Below are positions 1 through 7,221 of a stretch of 64,000 nt of DNA, in pieces. How positions within the stretch are numbered: the first letter of the stretch is position 1; each line of letters opens with the position of its first letter. A model generated the notes under the pieces. That model was not told the origin of the DNA, made no database searches, and worked only from the letters and a program-made list of their open reading frames with translations. The position numbers and the translations under genes are program-made. Source of the stretch: Gammaproteobacteria bacterium (GTDB lineage Bacteria; Pseudomonadota; Gammaproteobacteria; GCA-001735895); assembly GCA_029862125.1 (NCBI GenBank), contig JAOTXY010000004.1, forward strand, positions 1 through 64,000, read 5' to 3'.

Positions 1-117
1 TACGTAGGCTCACCTAGCGAAAGAAAGTTGATCGAAATGATATTGGAACTTCCTAAGGATAATCCGAGCACAGCTCGAATCGTGCTTCACAGTTTCTGGG
101 ATCGACATGGCTCCTAA
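1..117 (+). CDS. 3' end of an unidentified cassette gene (partial)
   Basis: Frame 1 is open from the first base and ends at a TAA at 115-117, giving 38 codons that include an SPSERKLIEMILELPKD stretch and end in WDRHGS. The stop codon lies inside the R'' core of the following attC site, as for several other genes in this array. Too little is left to assign a family. Confidence 0.6.
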   Translation, partial: YVGSPSERKLIEMILELPKDNPSTARIVLHSFWDRHGS

Positions 118-184
118 CAAGCGCATGCAGTCGGATCAGCAAACCGCTACGCGCTTTGTCAGCCGCTGATGCGAGGCGTTAGAG
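112..184 (+). other. attC site 1
   Basis: Full-length site of 73 bp with R'' TCCTAAC, CGCATGCAGTCGG, CCGCTGATGCG and R' GTTAGAG. It ends the cassette whose gene tail occupies 1-117. Confidence 0.9.
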
Positions 185-190
185 AGCGCA

Positions 191-781
191 ATGAGTTGTC
201 TAGTACTTGATGCAATGGGTGTAATCTTCAAATCAGCTGACGACGTCGCTGAATTACTCATTCCATTTATTTCAGAGAAAACTGGAAGTTCTGATGAAGA
301 GGCTATTCAGTCAGCATATATAGATGCAAGTCTCGGAAAATTAGACCCAGATGAATTTTGGGTGTATTTCAACATGCCTCCCGAATCGGAAGATAACTAT
401 CTTTCCCGGCATTCGTTAAATCCTGGCGCTCTAGAACTCTTAGCCTTTGCGAAAGAAAAAAAGGCTCCTGTATGGTGCTTATCAAATGATGTGGGCAGGT
501 GGTCTAACAAACTTCGAAGCAATCTTGGAATAGAAGAATATCTAGCAGGTTCAGTTATTAGCGGCGATGTAGGCGTGAGAAAGCCAGATAGAAAAATCTA
601 TGAAATTTTGATTGAGCATAGTGGTTGTAAAATTGATGAATTATTATTCGTTGATGATCGAGAAAAAAATGTAATTGCTGCTCGTGATATAGGCATTGAA
701 ACAGTACTCTATAAACCAGAGGAAGGCTTCAGCTATGCAAAGAGTTGGATATCACGAGGCGTTATACGCCTAGACAAATGA
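191..781 (+). CDS. HAD-superfamily hydrolase (HAD-IA-like)
   Basis: A 196-residue phosphatase-type protein. Visible HAD motifs are the nucleophile Asp7 in LDAMGV (motif I), the Ser in WCLSNDVG near residue 98 (motif II), the Lys in RKPDRKIY (motif III) and FVDDREKN (motif IV). The second Asp of the usual DxD is Met, as in the DxGG/DxMG branch, so substrate and even activity are uncertain. The gene starts 7 bp after attC 1 and is the first gene of a two-gene cassette. Its last codons (SRGVIRLDK) are read through what looks like the 3' remnant of an attC, so the native C-terminus may have been altered. Confidence 0.85.
   Translation: MSCLVLDAMGVIFKSADDVAELLIPFISEKTGSSDEEAIQSAYIDASLGKLDPDEFWVYFNMPPESEDNYLSRHSLNPGALELLAFAKEKKAPVWCLSNDVGRWSNKLRSNLGIEEYLAGSVISGDVGVRKPDRKIYEILIEHSGCKIDELLFVDDREKNVIAARDIGIETVLYKPEEGFSYAKSWISRGVIRLDK
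750..770 (+). other. attC 3' remnant inside the end of the HAD gene
   Basis: The sequence ATCACGAGGCGTTATACGCC resembles the L'-R' end of the neighbouring sites (ATGCGAGGCGTTA) with core GTTATAC at 761-767. No R''/L'' half precedes it. It may mark a former cassette boundary now erased by deletion. The match is short and could be chance. Confidence 0.4.
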
Positions 782-1236
782 GAATATTTGCCTCATCTCT
801 ATTTTTTCTGCTTGTAGTTGGGTGCAATATTGGAATTACCGTTCATGACGAAGATAGAGCGGCCGAGCTTGTTGCAGATTGTCTTGCGGCATTTAAATCT
901 AATGAAGGTATACATTTAGCCTACGAGTGGACCGATGATAGACTTAAGGAGGAAATGCCTTTCAGGGAGTTTTCCAAAATTGTTTCGTCTATTCGAAACA
1001 AAAACCAAGGCGCAGATATACGATTGGTTGGATACGAGATTGTTAAATCCAAGGAAGCGATCATTGTTTATGCAAATTCGGAAATCAGTGAAGAACAAAT
1101 GCACTTCAAATTCATTCTTGCAGGAACAAAACACAAGGACTATTACCTTTTAAATTTGAGTACTAACGATTCCGGATTCAATAAAAATGGAATTTATAAG
1201 GAGTATAGGCAATCAATCGTCGTCAAGGGCGTATAA
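778..1236 (+). CDS. Small lipoprotein of unknown function
   Basis: About 152 residues. The ATG at 778 overlaps the HAD stop codon (ATGA), which suggests translational coupling. The N-terminus MRIFASSLFFLLVVGC is a lipoprotein signal peptide with lipobox VVGC and lipidated Cys16. The rest (DRAAELVADCLAAFKSNEG at the start of the mature part) shows no family I recognise, though the length and layout resemble small DUF4019/NTF2-like exported proteins. An in-frame start at 745 would place extra charged residues before the signal peptide and is unlikely. The TAA stop is supplied by attC 2. Confidence 0.75.
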   Translation: MRIFASSLFFLLVVGCNIGITVHDEDRAAELVADCLAAFKSNEGIHLAYEWTDDRLKEEMPFREFSKIVSSIRNKNQGADIRLVGYEIVKSKEAIIVYANSEISEEQMHFKFILAGTKHKDYYLLNLSTNDSGFNKNGIYKEYRQSIVVKGV

Positions 1237-1303
1237 CAAACGCATGCAGTCGGACAAAGTGCCCGCTACGCGCGTACTTTGCCGCTGATGCGGGGCGTCA
1301 TGC
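1231..1303 (+). other. attC site 2
   Basis: A 73 bp site: R'' GTATAAC, CGCATGCAGTCGG, GCCGCTGATGCG and R' GTCATGC. The right core has C where the others have T (GTTATGC), which may weaken recombination. Confidence 0.88.
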
Positions 1304-1324
1304 AATTGAGGAGATTACAAAAAA

Positions 1325-1900
1325 ATGAAATTTGATCTAGATAAATTTATCGATGATTGCAAATCAGCTGTAGCAGGTGATAAACCTCAAAGGGCGATTT
1401 CCGAAATAGTCCAGAATGCAGTAATAGATTACAAAGGTGTAATGGGGGCCATTGGAGAGCCAAAGCGGGGAATGGTCGAAAAGCTATATGTCTCCGAAAA
1501 CCTAACGATTCTAAATGTAGTCTGGGCACCAAAAATGACGATCATGCCTCACAATCATAATACCTGGGCAATTATCGGTGTTTACTCCGGACGAGAAGAC
1601 AATATATTTTGGCGCCGAATAAAGAACGATAAAACGGGAAAAATTGAGGCTGCAGGCGCGAAATCGATAGCCGCTTGTGAAGTAGCAAAATTAGGTAAAA
1701 ATATCGTCCACTCAGTAACAAATCCAACATCTGAATTTACTGGCGCAATTCATGTTTATGGAGGTAACTTTTTTGAAATTGAGAGAAGTGAGTGGGACCC
1801 CATGAGTCTAAGCGAAGGGCCTTATGATGTAGAAAAAACCCTTGCTTTATTTGAGGCAGAGAATTCAAGATTCGAACCCAGTAACACAAAAATTGCATAA
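1325..1900 (+). CDS. Cupin, cysteine-dioxygenase-like metal-binding protein
   Basis: 191 residues. The motif MPHNHNTWAIIGVYSGRED (residues about 77-95) is the metal-binding cupin motif of the double-stranded beta-helix group related to cysteine dioxygenase (COG5553-type). IVHSVTNP near residue 127 supplies the third histidine, and AIHVYGG follows. These proteins are predicted iron or nickel oxygenases; the substrate is not deducible. A GAGGAG ribosome site lies about 10 bp before the ATG. It is the single gene of its cassette, and the last codons GCA TAA fall in the core of attC 3. Confidence 0.8.
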   Translation: MKFDLDKFIDDCKSAVAGDKPQRAISEIVQNAVIDYKGVMGAIGEPKRGMVEKLYVSENLTILNVVWAPKMTIMPHNHNTWAIIGVYSGREDNIFWRRIKNDKTGKIEAAGAKSIAACEVAKLGKNIVHSVTNPTSEFTGAIHVYGGNFFEIERSEWDPMSLSEGPYDVEKTLALFEAENSRFEPSNTKIA

Positions 1901-1969
1901 CAAGCGCATGCGGACGGATCAAAATGCCCGCTACGCGCTCATTTTGACCGCTGATGCGAAGCGTTAGGC
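1895..1969 (+). other. attC site 3
   Basis: A 75 bp site: R'' GCATAAC, CGCATGCGGACGG (one substitution in L''), CCGCTGATGCG and R' GTTAGGC. It supplies the stop codon of the cupin gene. Confidence 0.9.
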
Positions 1970-1985
1970 ATTCGTAGGCGAATAA

Positions 1986-2693
1986 ATGGAACAATTGACC
2001 GAATATGTTAAAGAGAGAATTTGGTTGCTTGAGTACCCTGTCAGATTTGGAGGCATGGATTTATTTGGGCGTACGACAATCATACGATTAGAAAATGGAG
2101 ACTTGATCGTTCATGATCCGTGCAAAATAGACGAATCTACAAAAGAAAAAATTGACGAATTAGGAATAGTAAAATACATCATTGCACCCGGCACCTATCA
2201 TCATTTGTTTGTTCAGGATTTTCAGAAGAAGTATCCAAATGCAGAAACGTACTTATGCCCAGGTTTAGAGAGGAAACGACCAGATATTAAGTTTGATTGG
2301 ATTCTTGGAAATAAGCCAGATTACAGATGGGAAGGCGCTATTGATCAAATCTTAGTGCAGGGGACGAAGATTATATGTGAAGTGGCCTTTTTTCATAAAT
2401 CGTCGAGAACGCTAATTCTCGTAGATTTACTAGAAAACATCGGTGACGATTATGGCCACGAAGCAGGCCTTTTGCTTCGATTCTGGTGGAAAGCAATTTT
2501 TCGAATGTGGAACAATCCAAAGGCCGCTCCTGAATATCAGATGGGTTGGGGAAACAAAGAAATAGTCAAAACCACTCTTAATAAAATTCTTAGCTGGGAT
2601 GCGAGAAAGGTGATAATCGCACATGGAGAAAATATAGAAGAACATGTAAGCGAAACGCTTGCTAAAGCATGGAAACGGGTACTGAATGCCTAA
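1986..2693 (+). CDS. DUF4336 family protein (metallo-beta-lactamase-fold-like)
   Basis: 235 residues matching the DUF4336 pattern: an N-terminal MEQLTEYVKERIWLLEYPV, then a FGMDLFGRTT-like strand, LIVHDPCKI, IIAPGTYHHLFVQDF and ETYLCPGL. The central YHHLF and the late HG (IIAHGENI) recall a metallo-beta-lactamase fold with incomplete metal ligands. The family has no established function. The start ATG is 17 bp after attC 3; the TAA stop is in attC 4. Confidence 0.75.
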   Translation: MEQLTEYVKERIWLLEYPVRFGGMDLFGRTTIIRLENGDLIVHDPCKIDESTKEKIDELGIVKYIIAPGTYHHLFVQDFQKKYPNAETYLCPGLERKRPDIKFDWILGNKPDYRWEGAIDQILVQGTKIICEVAFFHKSSRTLILVDLLENIGDDYGHEAGLLLRFWWKAIFRMWNNPKAAPEYQMGWGNKEIVKTTLNKILSWDARKVIIAHGENIEEHVSETLAKAWKRVLNA

Positions 2694-2760
2694 TAAGCGC
2701 ATGCAGGCGGACAAATCAATGGCTACGCCTTTGGTTTGCCGCTGATGCGAGGCGTTATGT
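2688..2760 (+). other. attC site 4
   Basis: A 73 bp site: R'' GCCTAAT (the invariant final C of the core is T), CGCATGCAGGCGG, GCCGCTGATGCG and R' GTTATGT. It supplies the stop of the DUF4336 gene. Confidence 0.87.
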
Positions 2761-2822
2761 AGCAGGTACTATCGGTGGCTATTCTCGGAAGGTTCGATTC
2801 TAAAATAATAGACCGCTAAATA

Positions 2823-3887
2823 TTACATCGTATTTAAAACAATAATTAGTTCTCCAGAATCAACGCCCAAATTAACCGTTTGTTTAACCGTCTGTTTGAA
2901 AGTGTTGCCTCTCCATGCTGTTACGACTAACTCATGATTTCCGGGCCCCAATCCGGTAAATTGAAATTCCCCAATGGCATTCACGGTGACTTTGCGTGTC
3001 GAGCGGGTTCTAACGCCATTTTCATGTAGCGCCCAATTCAAATAAACCTCAGCACCGTCAAAGGTCTGACCAGATTCATCATAAATACTGCCCCCGAGAT
3101 TGTACGGGCCGAGATCCATGGTCAGGATTACCGGCATAGCAGTATCTGGATCAAATTTTAATCCGGATACTCTTAAATTTTGTGGTCCCTTGATCGTCAC
3201 CTTAAATTTTCCTTTTGGGAATTCAGATACGCTAAAAGTGCCATTCGCATCAGTTAGGACACTGGTAGTCCAGTATTCTTTTTCGACGGTTGTCACAGAT
3301 AGCTCAAGATTGGTAACTGGCCGAGCATACGGGTCTACAATTCGGCCAATAAGTATGCCAAAGGGAATGGGATCCAGAATAATGTTATGTATTTCCTGAT
3401 CTGACCTCAATTTAATCTGGGATTTGGTGTAGCTATCAAACATTCCCCGTGGAGAGACTTTTAATACATAGTCCCAACCCGGCTTGATATCGACAAATTT
3501 ATACTCGCCAGAATTACCGGTGACTATCGAGTAACGTGCTTTCTGTGAGGGTGAGTATAATATTACTGTTTCACCGGCAATATATTCTCCGAATTCAGTC
3601 CCTACCCACCCAGATAAGGAGATGTTATTGGTTGCGGGGGGTATATCTTGCAACTTTTCAGTTGTCGTTTGAACTTCAATCTTCGACTGCACTTCTTGAT
3701 TGCCATTACCAAGAGAAACACTTGGGCTCCTGACCTGATTTTCAGTATCGCTCTCTGACTTGGTTACTGCAGAAGTCGGCTGATGTTGCAGAGGATACCA
3801 ATCGACTAATGGAAGGCTATAAAGCGCCATCACAATCGCCGCTAGACCAATTGACGAAACTAGTAACAGTTTTCGATAACCCGCCAT
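2823..3887 (-). CDS. Exported protein with carboxypeptidase-regulatory-like (Ig-fold) repeats, reversed in its cassette
   Basis: 354 residues on the minus strand. An N-terminal membrane anchor (RKLLLVSSIGLAAIVMAL) is followed by a low-complexity linker rich in Ser/Thr/Glu to about residue 90. Three or more beta-sandwich repeats of the CarboxypepD_reg type follow (GWVGTEFGEYIAGETVILYS; GRIVDPYARPVTNLELSV; GGSIYDESGQTFDGAEVYL). Such proteins sit in the envelope; partner or role is unknown. It is the only gene of its cassette (attC 4 to attC 5) and points against all its neighbours, so it needs its own promoter. A minus-strand TATAAAAT lies about 25 bp before the ATG. Confidence 0.75.
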   Translation of the reverse strand: MAGYRKLLLVSSIGLAAIVMALYSLPLVDWYPLQHQPTSAVTKSESDTENQVRSPSVSLGNGNQEVQSKIEVQTTTEKLQDIPPATNNISLSGWVGTEFGEYIAGETVILYSPSQKARYSIVTGNSGEYKFVDIKPGWDYVLKVSPRGMFDSYTKSQIKLRSDQEIHNIILDPIPFGILIGRIVDPYARPVTNLELSVTTVEKEYWTTSVLTDANGTFSVSEFPKGKFKVTIKGPQNLRVSGLKFDPDTAMPVILTMDLGPYNLGGSIYDESGQTFDGAEVYLNWALHENGVRTRSTRKVTVNAIGEFQFTGLGPGNHELVVTAWRGNTFKQTVKQTVNLGVDSGELIIVLNTM

Positions 3888-4034
3888 TGGGACATTGTAC
3901 CGGAGTATTTTATACTGACTGCGTATATTTCAAACCAACACGGTTTTATGGAACAGAAATCAAGAGCATCAGTGTTCACCCAAATAGCTCCCTCAAGTAA
4001 ATATATCTGCAATGTTGAAATGTGAACATATGCC

Positions 4035-4095
4035 ACATAACAAACGCATGCAGTCGGGCCCAGCAAAGCTGGGCCGCTGATGCGAGGCGTTAGCA
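4035..4095 (+). other. attC site 5
   Basis: A short 61 bp site: R'' ACATAAC, CGCATGCAGTCGG, a terminal hairpin GGCCCAGC/GCTGGGCC, CCGCTGATGCG and R' GTTAGCA. It ends the cassette that holds the reversed gene. Confidence 0.9.
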
Positions 4096-4126
4096 GACGT
4101 AATTAACAAATTGGAGGATTATAAAC

Positions 4127-4576
4127 ATGACCCATATTCTCGATGAATTGGACTTGGGGCCTACCTTTCTACAGCACGAATGGCGGATAACGATTCAGTG
4201 CCCTACAGCTGGAATCGAGGTATTAACGAAGGCCCTAGGTCGTGATTTGCCCCTACAACAAGGTGCCTATGACAATTGTCTATATGTCAGGAATAATGGC
4301 TATCAACAGTTTCGCGCGCTTGAAGGGTCCCACGCAGGTGATGAAGGAACCATTCAAACCACTGAATCGAGTGAAATCATATTTACAATTACCGCCGATC
4401 CGGAAATATTGAAACTAGCGTTTGACGTGATATTTACTTATGGCGTTCAAGAGGAGCCAACGGTCAGCGTAGAAGAGGTTTGGGGAAGCCATTCAAAATA
4501 TCTGGATGATAAAGACAACCCCAACCGATATTGGAATCGCCCGGACGCGGATGAAATCCACGGCTCATCTAGTTAG
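4127..4576 (+). CDS. Cassette-encoded protein of unknown function
   Basis: 149 acidic residues, no signal peptide or membrane segment. I do not recognise the family. Visible features are a WRITIQCP beta-strand start, a TADPEILKLAFDVIFTYG helix near residue 90, and a hydrophilic tail. The ATG at 4127 has a GGAGG ribosome site about 11 bp upstream, so it is a well-formed gene. Single gene between attC 5 and the collapsed attC 6. Confidence 0.7.
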   Translation: MTHILDELDLGPTFLQHEWRITIQCPTAGIEVLTKALGRDLPLQQGAYDNCLYVRNNGYQQFRALEGSHAGDEGTIQTTESSEIIFTITADPEILKLAFDVIFTYGVQEEPTVSVEEVWGSHSKYLDDKDNPNRYWNRPDADEIHGSSS

Positions 4577-4599
4577 CCTCAAAAACTGTATCGTGAAAC

Positions 4600-4636
4600 G
4601 GCTAACAAGCGCATGCAGTCGGACGAGGCGTTAGAC
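4600..4636 (+). other. attC site 6, collapsed (37 bp)
   Basis: R'' GGCTAAC and CGCATGCAGTCGGAC run straight into GAGGCGTTAGAC: the terminal spacer and the L' half are missing. Both cores survive but the stem can no longer form, so the site is probably inactive. Confidence 0.82.
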
Positions 4637-4646
4637 GACAAAAGTG

Positions 4647-5012
4647 ATGGCAAATATATTTGACAACCTGACAATACTCGCAGTCGAAGATATCGAGATT
4701 TCAAGAAGTTTCTATATCAACCAGCTGGGTTTCAATGAATATCTTAGAACTGGCGGCTGGTCATTTCTAAATCGCGGATCTTTGAATCTTCGCATCGGCC
4801 ACTGTCCAGGCATTGTTCCTATGACGAGTTGTCAAGATCACTCGTTAATAGTTCAAGCGAACGTTGATGATGCAAACGAACTGTACCAAGAATTTATATC
4901 GAAGGGTGTGGACGTTTCGGAACCAGAAGACAAACCTTGGGGTTTCAGAGAGTTTGGCGTCATCACACCGGACGGTCATCGTTTCATGTTTACTGAGGCC
5001 CTGAATAATTAG
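4647..5012 (+). CDS. VOC/glyoxalase-fold protein
   Basis: About 121 residues of the vicinal-oxygen-chelate fold, with two beta-alpha-beta-beta-beta modules: FDNLTILAVEDIEISRSFY opens the first and DHSLIVQANVDDANELY the second, ending GVITPDGHRFMFTEAL. The VOC metal-site Glu near the C-terminus (FTEA) is present. Members are dioxygenases, lyases or drug-binding proteins; none can be chosen from sequence. ATG 4647 is preferred over an adjacent in-frame GTG at 4644. Confidence 0.8.
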   Translation: MANIFDNLTILAVEDIEISRSFYINQLGFNEYLRTGGWSFLNRGSLNLRIGHCPGIVPMTSCQDHSLIVQANVDDANELYQEFISKGVDVSEPEDKPWGFREFGVITPDGHRFMFTEALNN

Positions 5013-5022
5013 TGCCACTGTC

Positions 5023-5095
5023 GCCTAACAAACGCATGCACTCGGATCAGCAAATTGCTACGCGCTTTGCTGACCGCTGATGCGGGGCGTTATGC
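5023..5095 (+). other. attC site 7
   Basis: A 73 bp site: R'' GCCTAAC, CGCATGCACTCGG, CCGCTGATGCG and R' GTTATGC. It is almost identical to attC 8 across the whole spacer, suggesting a recent duplication or shared origin. Confidence 0.92.
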
Positions 5096-5125
5096 ATCTC
5101 TCCATTCAGCGGAAAACTATCAAAC

Positions 5126-5154
5126 TTGATTTATGCACAGATTGTGCATACACT
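5126..5154 (+). promoter_or_regulatory. brnTA promoter with operator palindrome
   Basis: TTGATT (5126-5131) and TACACT (5149-5154) are separated by exactly 17 bp. The spacer is filled by the perfect inverted repeat TATGCACA-GAT-TGTGCATA (5132-5150). A ribbon-helix-helix antitoxin such as BrnA is expected to bind such a site. The predicted transcript start falls at about 5160-5162, on the ATG of brnT at 5161, so the mRNA may be leaderless. Confidence 0.65.
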
Positions 5155-5160
5155 TAGTCG

Positions 5161-5442
5161 ATGGAATTTGAGTGGGACCCAAGGAAGGCGAAGGAGAATC
5201 TGCGCAAACACGGCGTTGATTTCGCAGATGCGGTCATCGCCCTCGAAGATGAAAACGCACTCACCATAGAAGATCCAGGCCACGATGAGCCACGGTTCAA
5301 AACGCTGGGAATGGGCCCCACATTAAATATTCTATTTGTCGTTCATTGTGAGCAAACCGCAAATAGCATTCGAGTTATTTCTGCCCGCAAAGCAGATAAG
5401 AAGGAAACCAAATTTTATTTCCAGGGTTTGAGTTATGAGTGA
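5161..5442 (+). CDS. brnT: BrnT family ribonuclease toxin
   Basis: 93 residues with the BrnT signature: FEWDPRKAKENLRKHGVDF at the N-terminus, then a central ED-rich stretch and RVISARKADKKE near residue 76. BrnT has a RelE-like fold and cleaves RNA to stop translation; BrnA neutralises it and the complex represses the operon. No Shine-Dalgarno sequence precedes the ATG, which fits the predicted leaderless transcript. It overlaps brnA by 8 bp. Toxin-antitoxin pairs with their own promoter are common stabilisers of large cassette arrays. A dedicated palindromic operator lies directly upstream. Confidence 0.92.
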   Translation: MEFEWDPRKAKENLRKHGVDFADAVIALEDENALTIEDPGHDEPRFKTLGMGPTLNILFVVHCEQTANSIRVISARKADKKETKFYFQGLSYE

Positions 5443-5683
5443 AGATTTCAGTAAAGGTAAACGAGGTCCGGTCGTAAAGCCGGATCCAAATAAAGTGCGA
5501 ATTACAATCCGCCTGGACGCGGATATTATTGAGTATTTTAAAGATATTGTGCATGAAGCTGGCGGAGGTAGTTATCAAACCTTGATTAATGATGCTTTGA
5601 GAGAACACATACAGGTACGTGATAAAGGATTAGAGAAGACACTCCGTAAGGTGATTCGAGAAGAACTCAAAGCTGCAGGATAA
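5435..5683 (+). CDS. brnA: BrnA family antitoxin
   Basis: 82 residues. The N-terminal part is basic and disordered; NKVRITIRLDADIIEYF (about residues 20-36) forms the ribbon and first helix of a ribbon-helix-helix DNA-binding domain, and GGGSYQTLINDALREHI completes it. Expected to bind BrnT and to autorepress at the palindrome at 5132-5150. The ATG overlaps the end of brnT, so the two are translationally coupled. Confidence 0.92.
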   Translation: MSEDFSKGKRGPVVKPDPNKVRITIRLDADIIEYFKDIVHEAGGGSYQTLINDALREHIQVRDKGLEKTLRKVIREELKAAG

Positions 5684-5686
5684 GAT

Positions 5687-5759
5687 GCATAACAAGCGCA
5701 TGCAGTCGGATCAGCAAATTGCTACGCGCTTTGCTGACCGCTGATGCGGGGCGTTATGG
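5687..5759 (+). other. attC site 8
   Basis: A 73 bp site: R'' GCATAAC, CGCATGCAGTCGG, the same spacer as attC 7, CCGCTGATGCG and R' GTTATGG. It closes the brnTA cassette. Confidence 0.92.
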
Positions 5760-5798
5760 GGCAACTTCAAACTATTCTCGAGTTTCCAGTCTCGTAAA

Positions 5799-6224
5799 GT
5801 GACAGAACTAAAAACCAAGAAAACGAGAGCAAGCGTTCCGGCGTTTCTGAAATCCGTTGAAAATGAACAGCGACGCAAAGATAGTCTTAAGCTACTAGAC
5901 ATATTCAAACAAGTCACGAAAATGCCGCCGATACTTTGGGGCAACAGCATCGTGGGTTTTGGCGAGTATCACTACAAATCCGAGCGAAGTAGACAAGAAG
6001 GCGATTGGCCTCTTACCGGATTTTCCCCACGAAAACGTAATATGACGGTTTATATAATGCCAGGGTTCGCAAACTATCAAGATTTGCTGGAAAAGCTCGG
6101 ACGTCACAAGACCAGTGTATCGTGCATTTATTTCAATAATCTGGAAAACATCGACGTAAGGGTGTTGAAACAGATCATACGAAGGTCTGTTGTCGATATG
6201 AAAAAATTATACCCATGGAAATAG
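5799..6224 (+). CDS. DUF1801 family protein
   Basis: 141 residues with GTG start. The segment from SVENEQRRKDSLKLLDIFKQ through PILWGNSIVGFGEYHY (residues about 20-60), followed by FSPRKRNMTVYIMPGF, is the YdhG-like/DUF1801 fold (distantly related to the frataxin-like YdhG group). Function is unknown. The C-terminal IDVRVLKQIIRRSVVDMKK helix is typical of the family. Single gene between attC 8 and attC 9. Confidence 0.82.
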   Translation: MTELKTKKTRASVPAFLKSVENEQRRKDSLKLLDIFKQVTKMPPILWGNSIVGFGEYHYKSERSRQEGDWPLTGFSPRKRNMTVYIMPGFANYQDLLEKLGRHKTSVSCIYFNNLENIDVRVLKQIIRRSVVDMKKLYPWK

Positions 6225-6259
6225 CGAAGCTATTAAATGAAGTGCAATGGTATGCTGCC

Positions 6260-6319
6260 CCATAACAAGCGGTTGCAGTCGGACTTGCAAACCGCTACGC
6301 ACTTTGCGAGGTGTTATGC
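6260..6319 (+). other. attC site 9, degenerate
   Basis: R'' CCATAAC and AGCGGTTGCAGTCGG, then a spacer like the others, ending TTTGCGAGGTGTTATGC. The L' segment CCGCTGATGCG is lost. R' GTTATGC is intact. Confidence 0.75.
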
Positions 6320-6343
6320 GATTTTCTCAGACCTAACAGATAG

Positions 6344-6637
6344 ATGAAGCATTTGTGCCCACATTGTCATGATGAATGCATGTCTACGATGCAAAAGTTA
6401 TTCATGGGTTCGGCATCTTCAAGACCATGCAATAGCTGTGGAAGAGAAGTTACCATTCCGGGGAAGTATTACGTTTTGATGATAGTCGCTTTGGGGTTAC
6501 TTTTTCTTGGTTCACAGATGGTGAAACTGGAGACGATACAAATTTTGATTATAGGATTAGTAATAGCAATTGTATTTTCGCTGATACAGATTTATATCGT
6601 TCCAATTTCAAAGAACAAATTCGACGAACTAAGATGA
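6344..6637 (+). CDS. Zinc-ribbon membrane protein of unknown function
   Basis: 97 residues. An N-terminal zinc ribbon built from CPHC (Cys5, Cys8) and CNSC (Cys29, Cys32) is followed by two transmembrane helices (about residues 42-58 and 63-83) and a short basic tail. Similar zinc-ribbon two-helix proteins are common in bacteria without known function. First of three genes in one cassette; the next starts 45 bp later. Confidence 0.7.
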   Translation: MKHLCPHCHDECMSTMQKLFMGSASSRPCNSCGREVTIPGKYYVLMIVALGLLFLGSQMVKLETIQILIIGLVIAIVFSLIQIYIVPISKNKFDELR

Positions 6638-6682
6638 TCTATATTGTATCGAATTGTGTAACCACGATTAAACGGAGAAATA

Positions 6683-6895
6683 ATGGACATATATGAAAAG
6701 TGGGGATACTCGTTACTATCGATTATTGCCGCAATTTATTTGATTGCTATGTTTGTAGGAATGATAGCGGCCTTTCCGTATGGCCTACTAGGTCTTCTCC
6801 TAATGGCAGGCATTGGGGTTTTACTGGTTAAGGTAGTAAAAGAGCGGATGCAGAATAAAGAGGACGATTACTATTCTAAGGAGGTTGATAAATAA
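6683..6895 (+). CDS. Small membrane protein of unknown function
   Basis: 70 residues with two hydrophobic helices (about 9-28 and 33-50, including FPYGLLGLLLMAGIGVLLV) and a charged C-terminal tail (KERMQNKEDDYYSKE). GGAG lies about 5 bp before the ATG. The stop TAA shares its last base with the ATG of the YbjQ gene (TAATG), a translational-coupling arrangement. The consistent coupling suggests a joint role at the membrane. No family recognised. Confidence 0.7.
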   Translation: MDIYEKWGYSLLSIIAAIYLIAMFVGMIAAFPYGLLGLLLMAGIGVLLVKVVKERMQNKEDDYYSKEVDK

Positions 6896-7221
6896 TGCTT
6901 ATTACTACGCAAGACGAATTTGCGGATCATGACATAGTTGAAACGATAGGTTTAGTCCGTGGCAATACAATAAGAGCCAGGCACATCGGCAAAGATATAC
7001 TAGCCGGATTAAGAACGATAATCGGAGGGGAGATTTCCGAGTACACAAAAATGCTTGCCGAGTCCAGGGAGCAATCAATAGATAGAATGATCGCTGAGGC
7101 TAAGAGTAAAAAGGCGAACGGCGTTGTTGCCATGAGGTTTACCACCTCTCCAGTTATGCAGGGCTCCGCAGAATTGCTAGCTTATGGAACGGCGGTAAGG
7201 ATACGGCCAAAAAATGCCTAA
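6895..7221 (+). CDS. YbjQ family (UPF0145) heavy-metal-binding-domain protein
   Basis: 108 residues clearly in the YbjQ/DUF74 family: an N-terminal MLITTQDEFADHDIVE, then GLVRGNTIRARHIGKD, LRTIIGGEISEYTKML, and KANGVVAMRFTTSP near residue 70. These form homo-pentameric beta-barrel proteins of unknown function. The last gene of a three-gene cassette; its final codons GCC TAA lie in the R'' core of attC 10. Coupled by a 1-bp overlap to the membrane protein before it. Confidence 0.9.
   Translation: MLITTQDEFADHDIVETIGLVRGNTIRARHIGKDILAGLRTIIGGEISEYTKMLAESREQSIDRMIAEAKSKKANGVVAMRFTTSPVMQGSAELLAYGTAVRIRPKNA

Noticed and set aside
745-777. Earlier start for the lipoprotein gene
   Set aside because: It would place a charged segment before the signal peptide; the ATGA overlap at 778 explains the start better.
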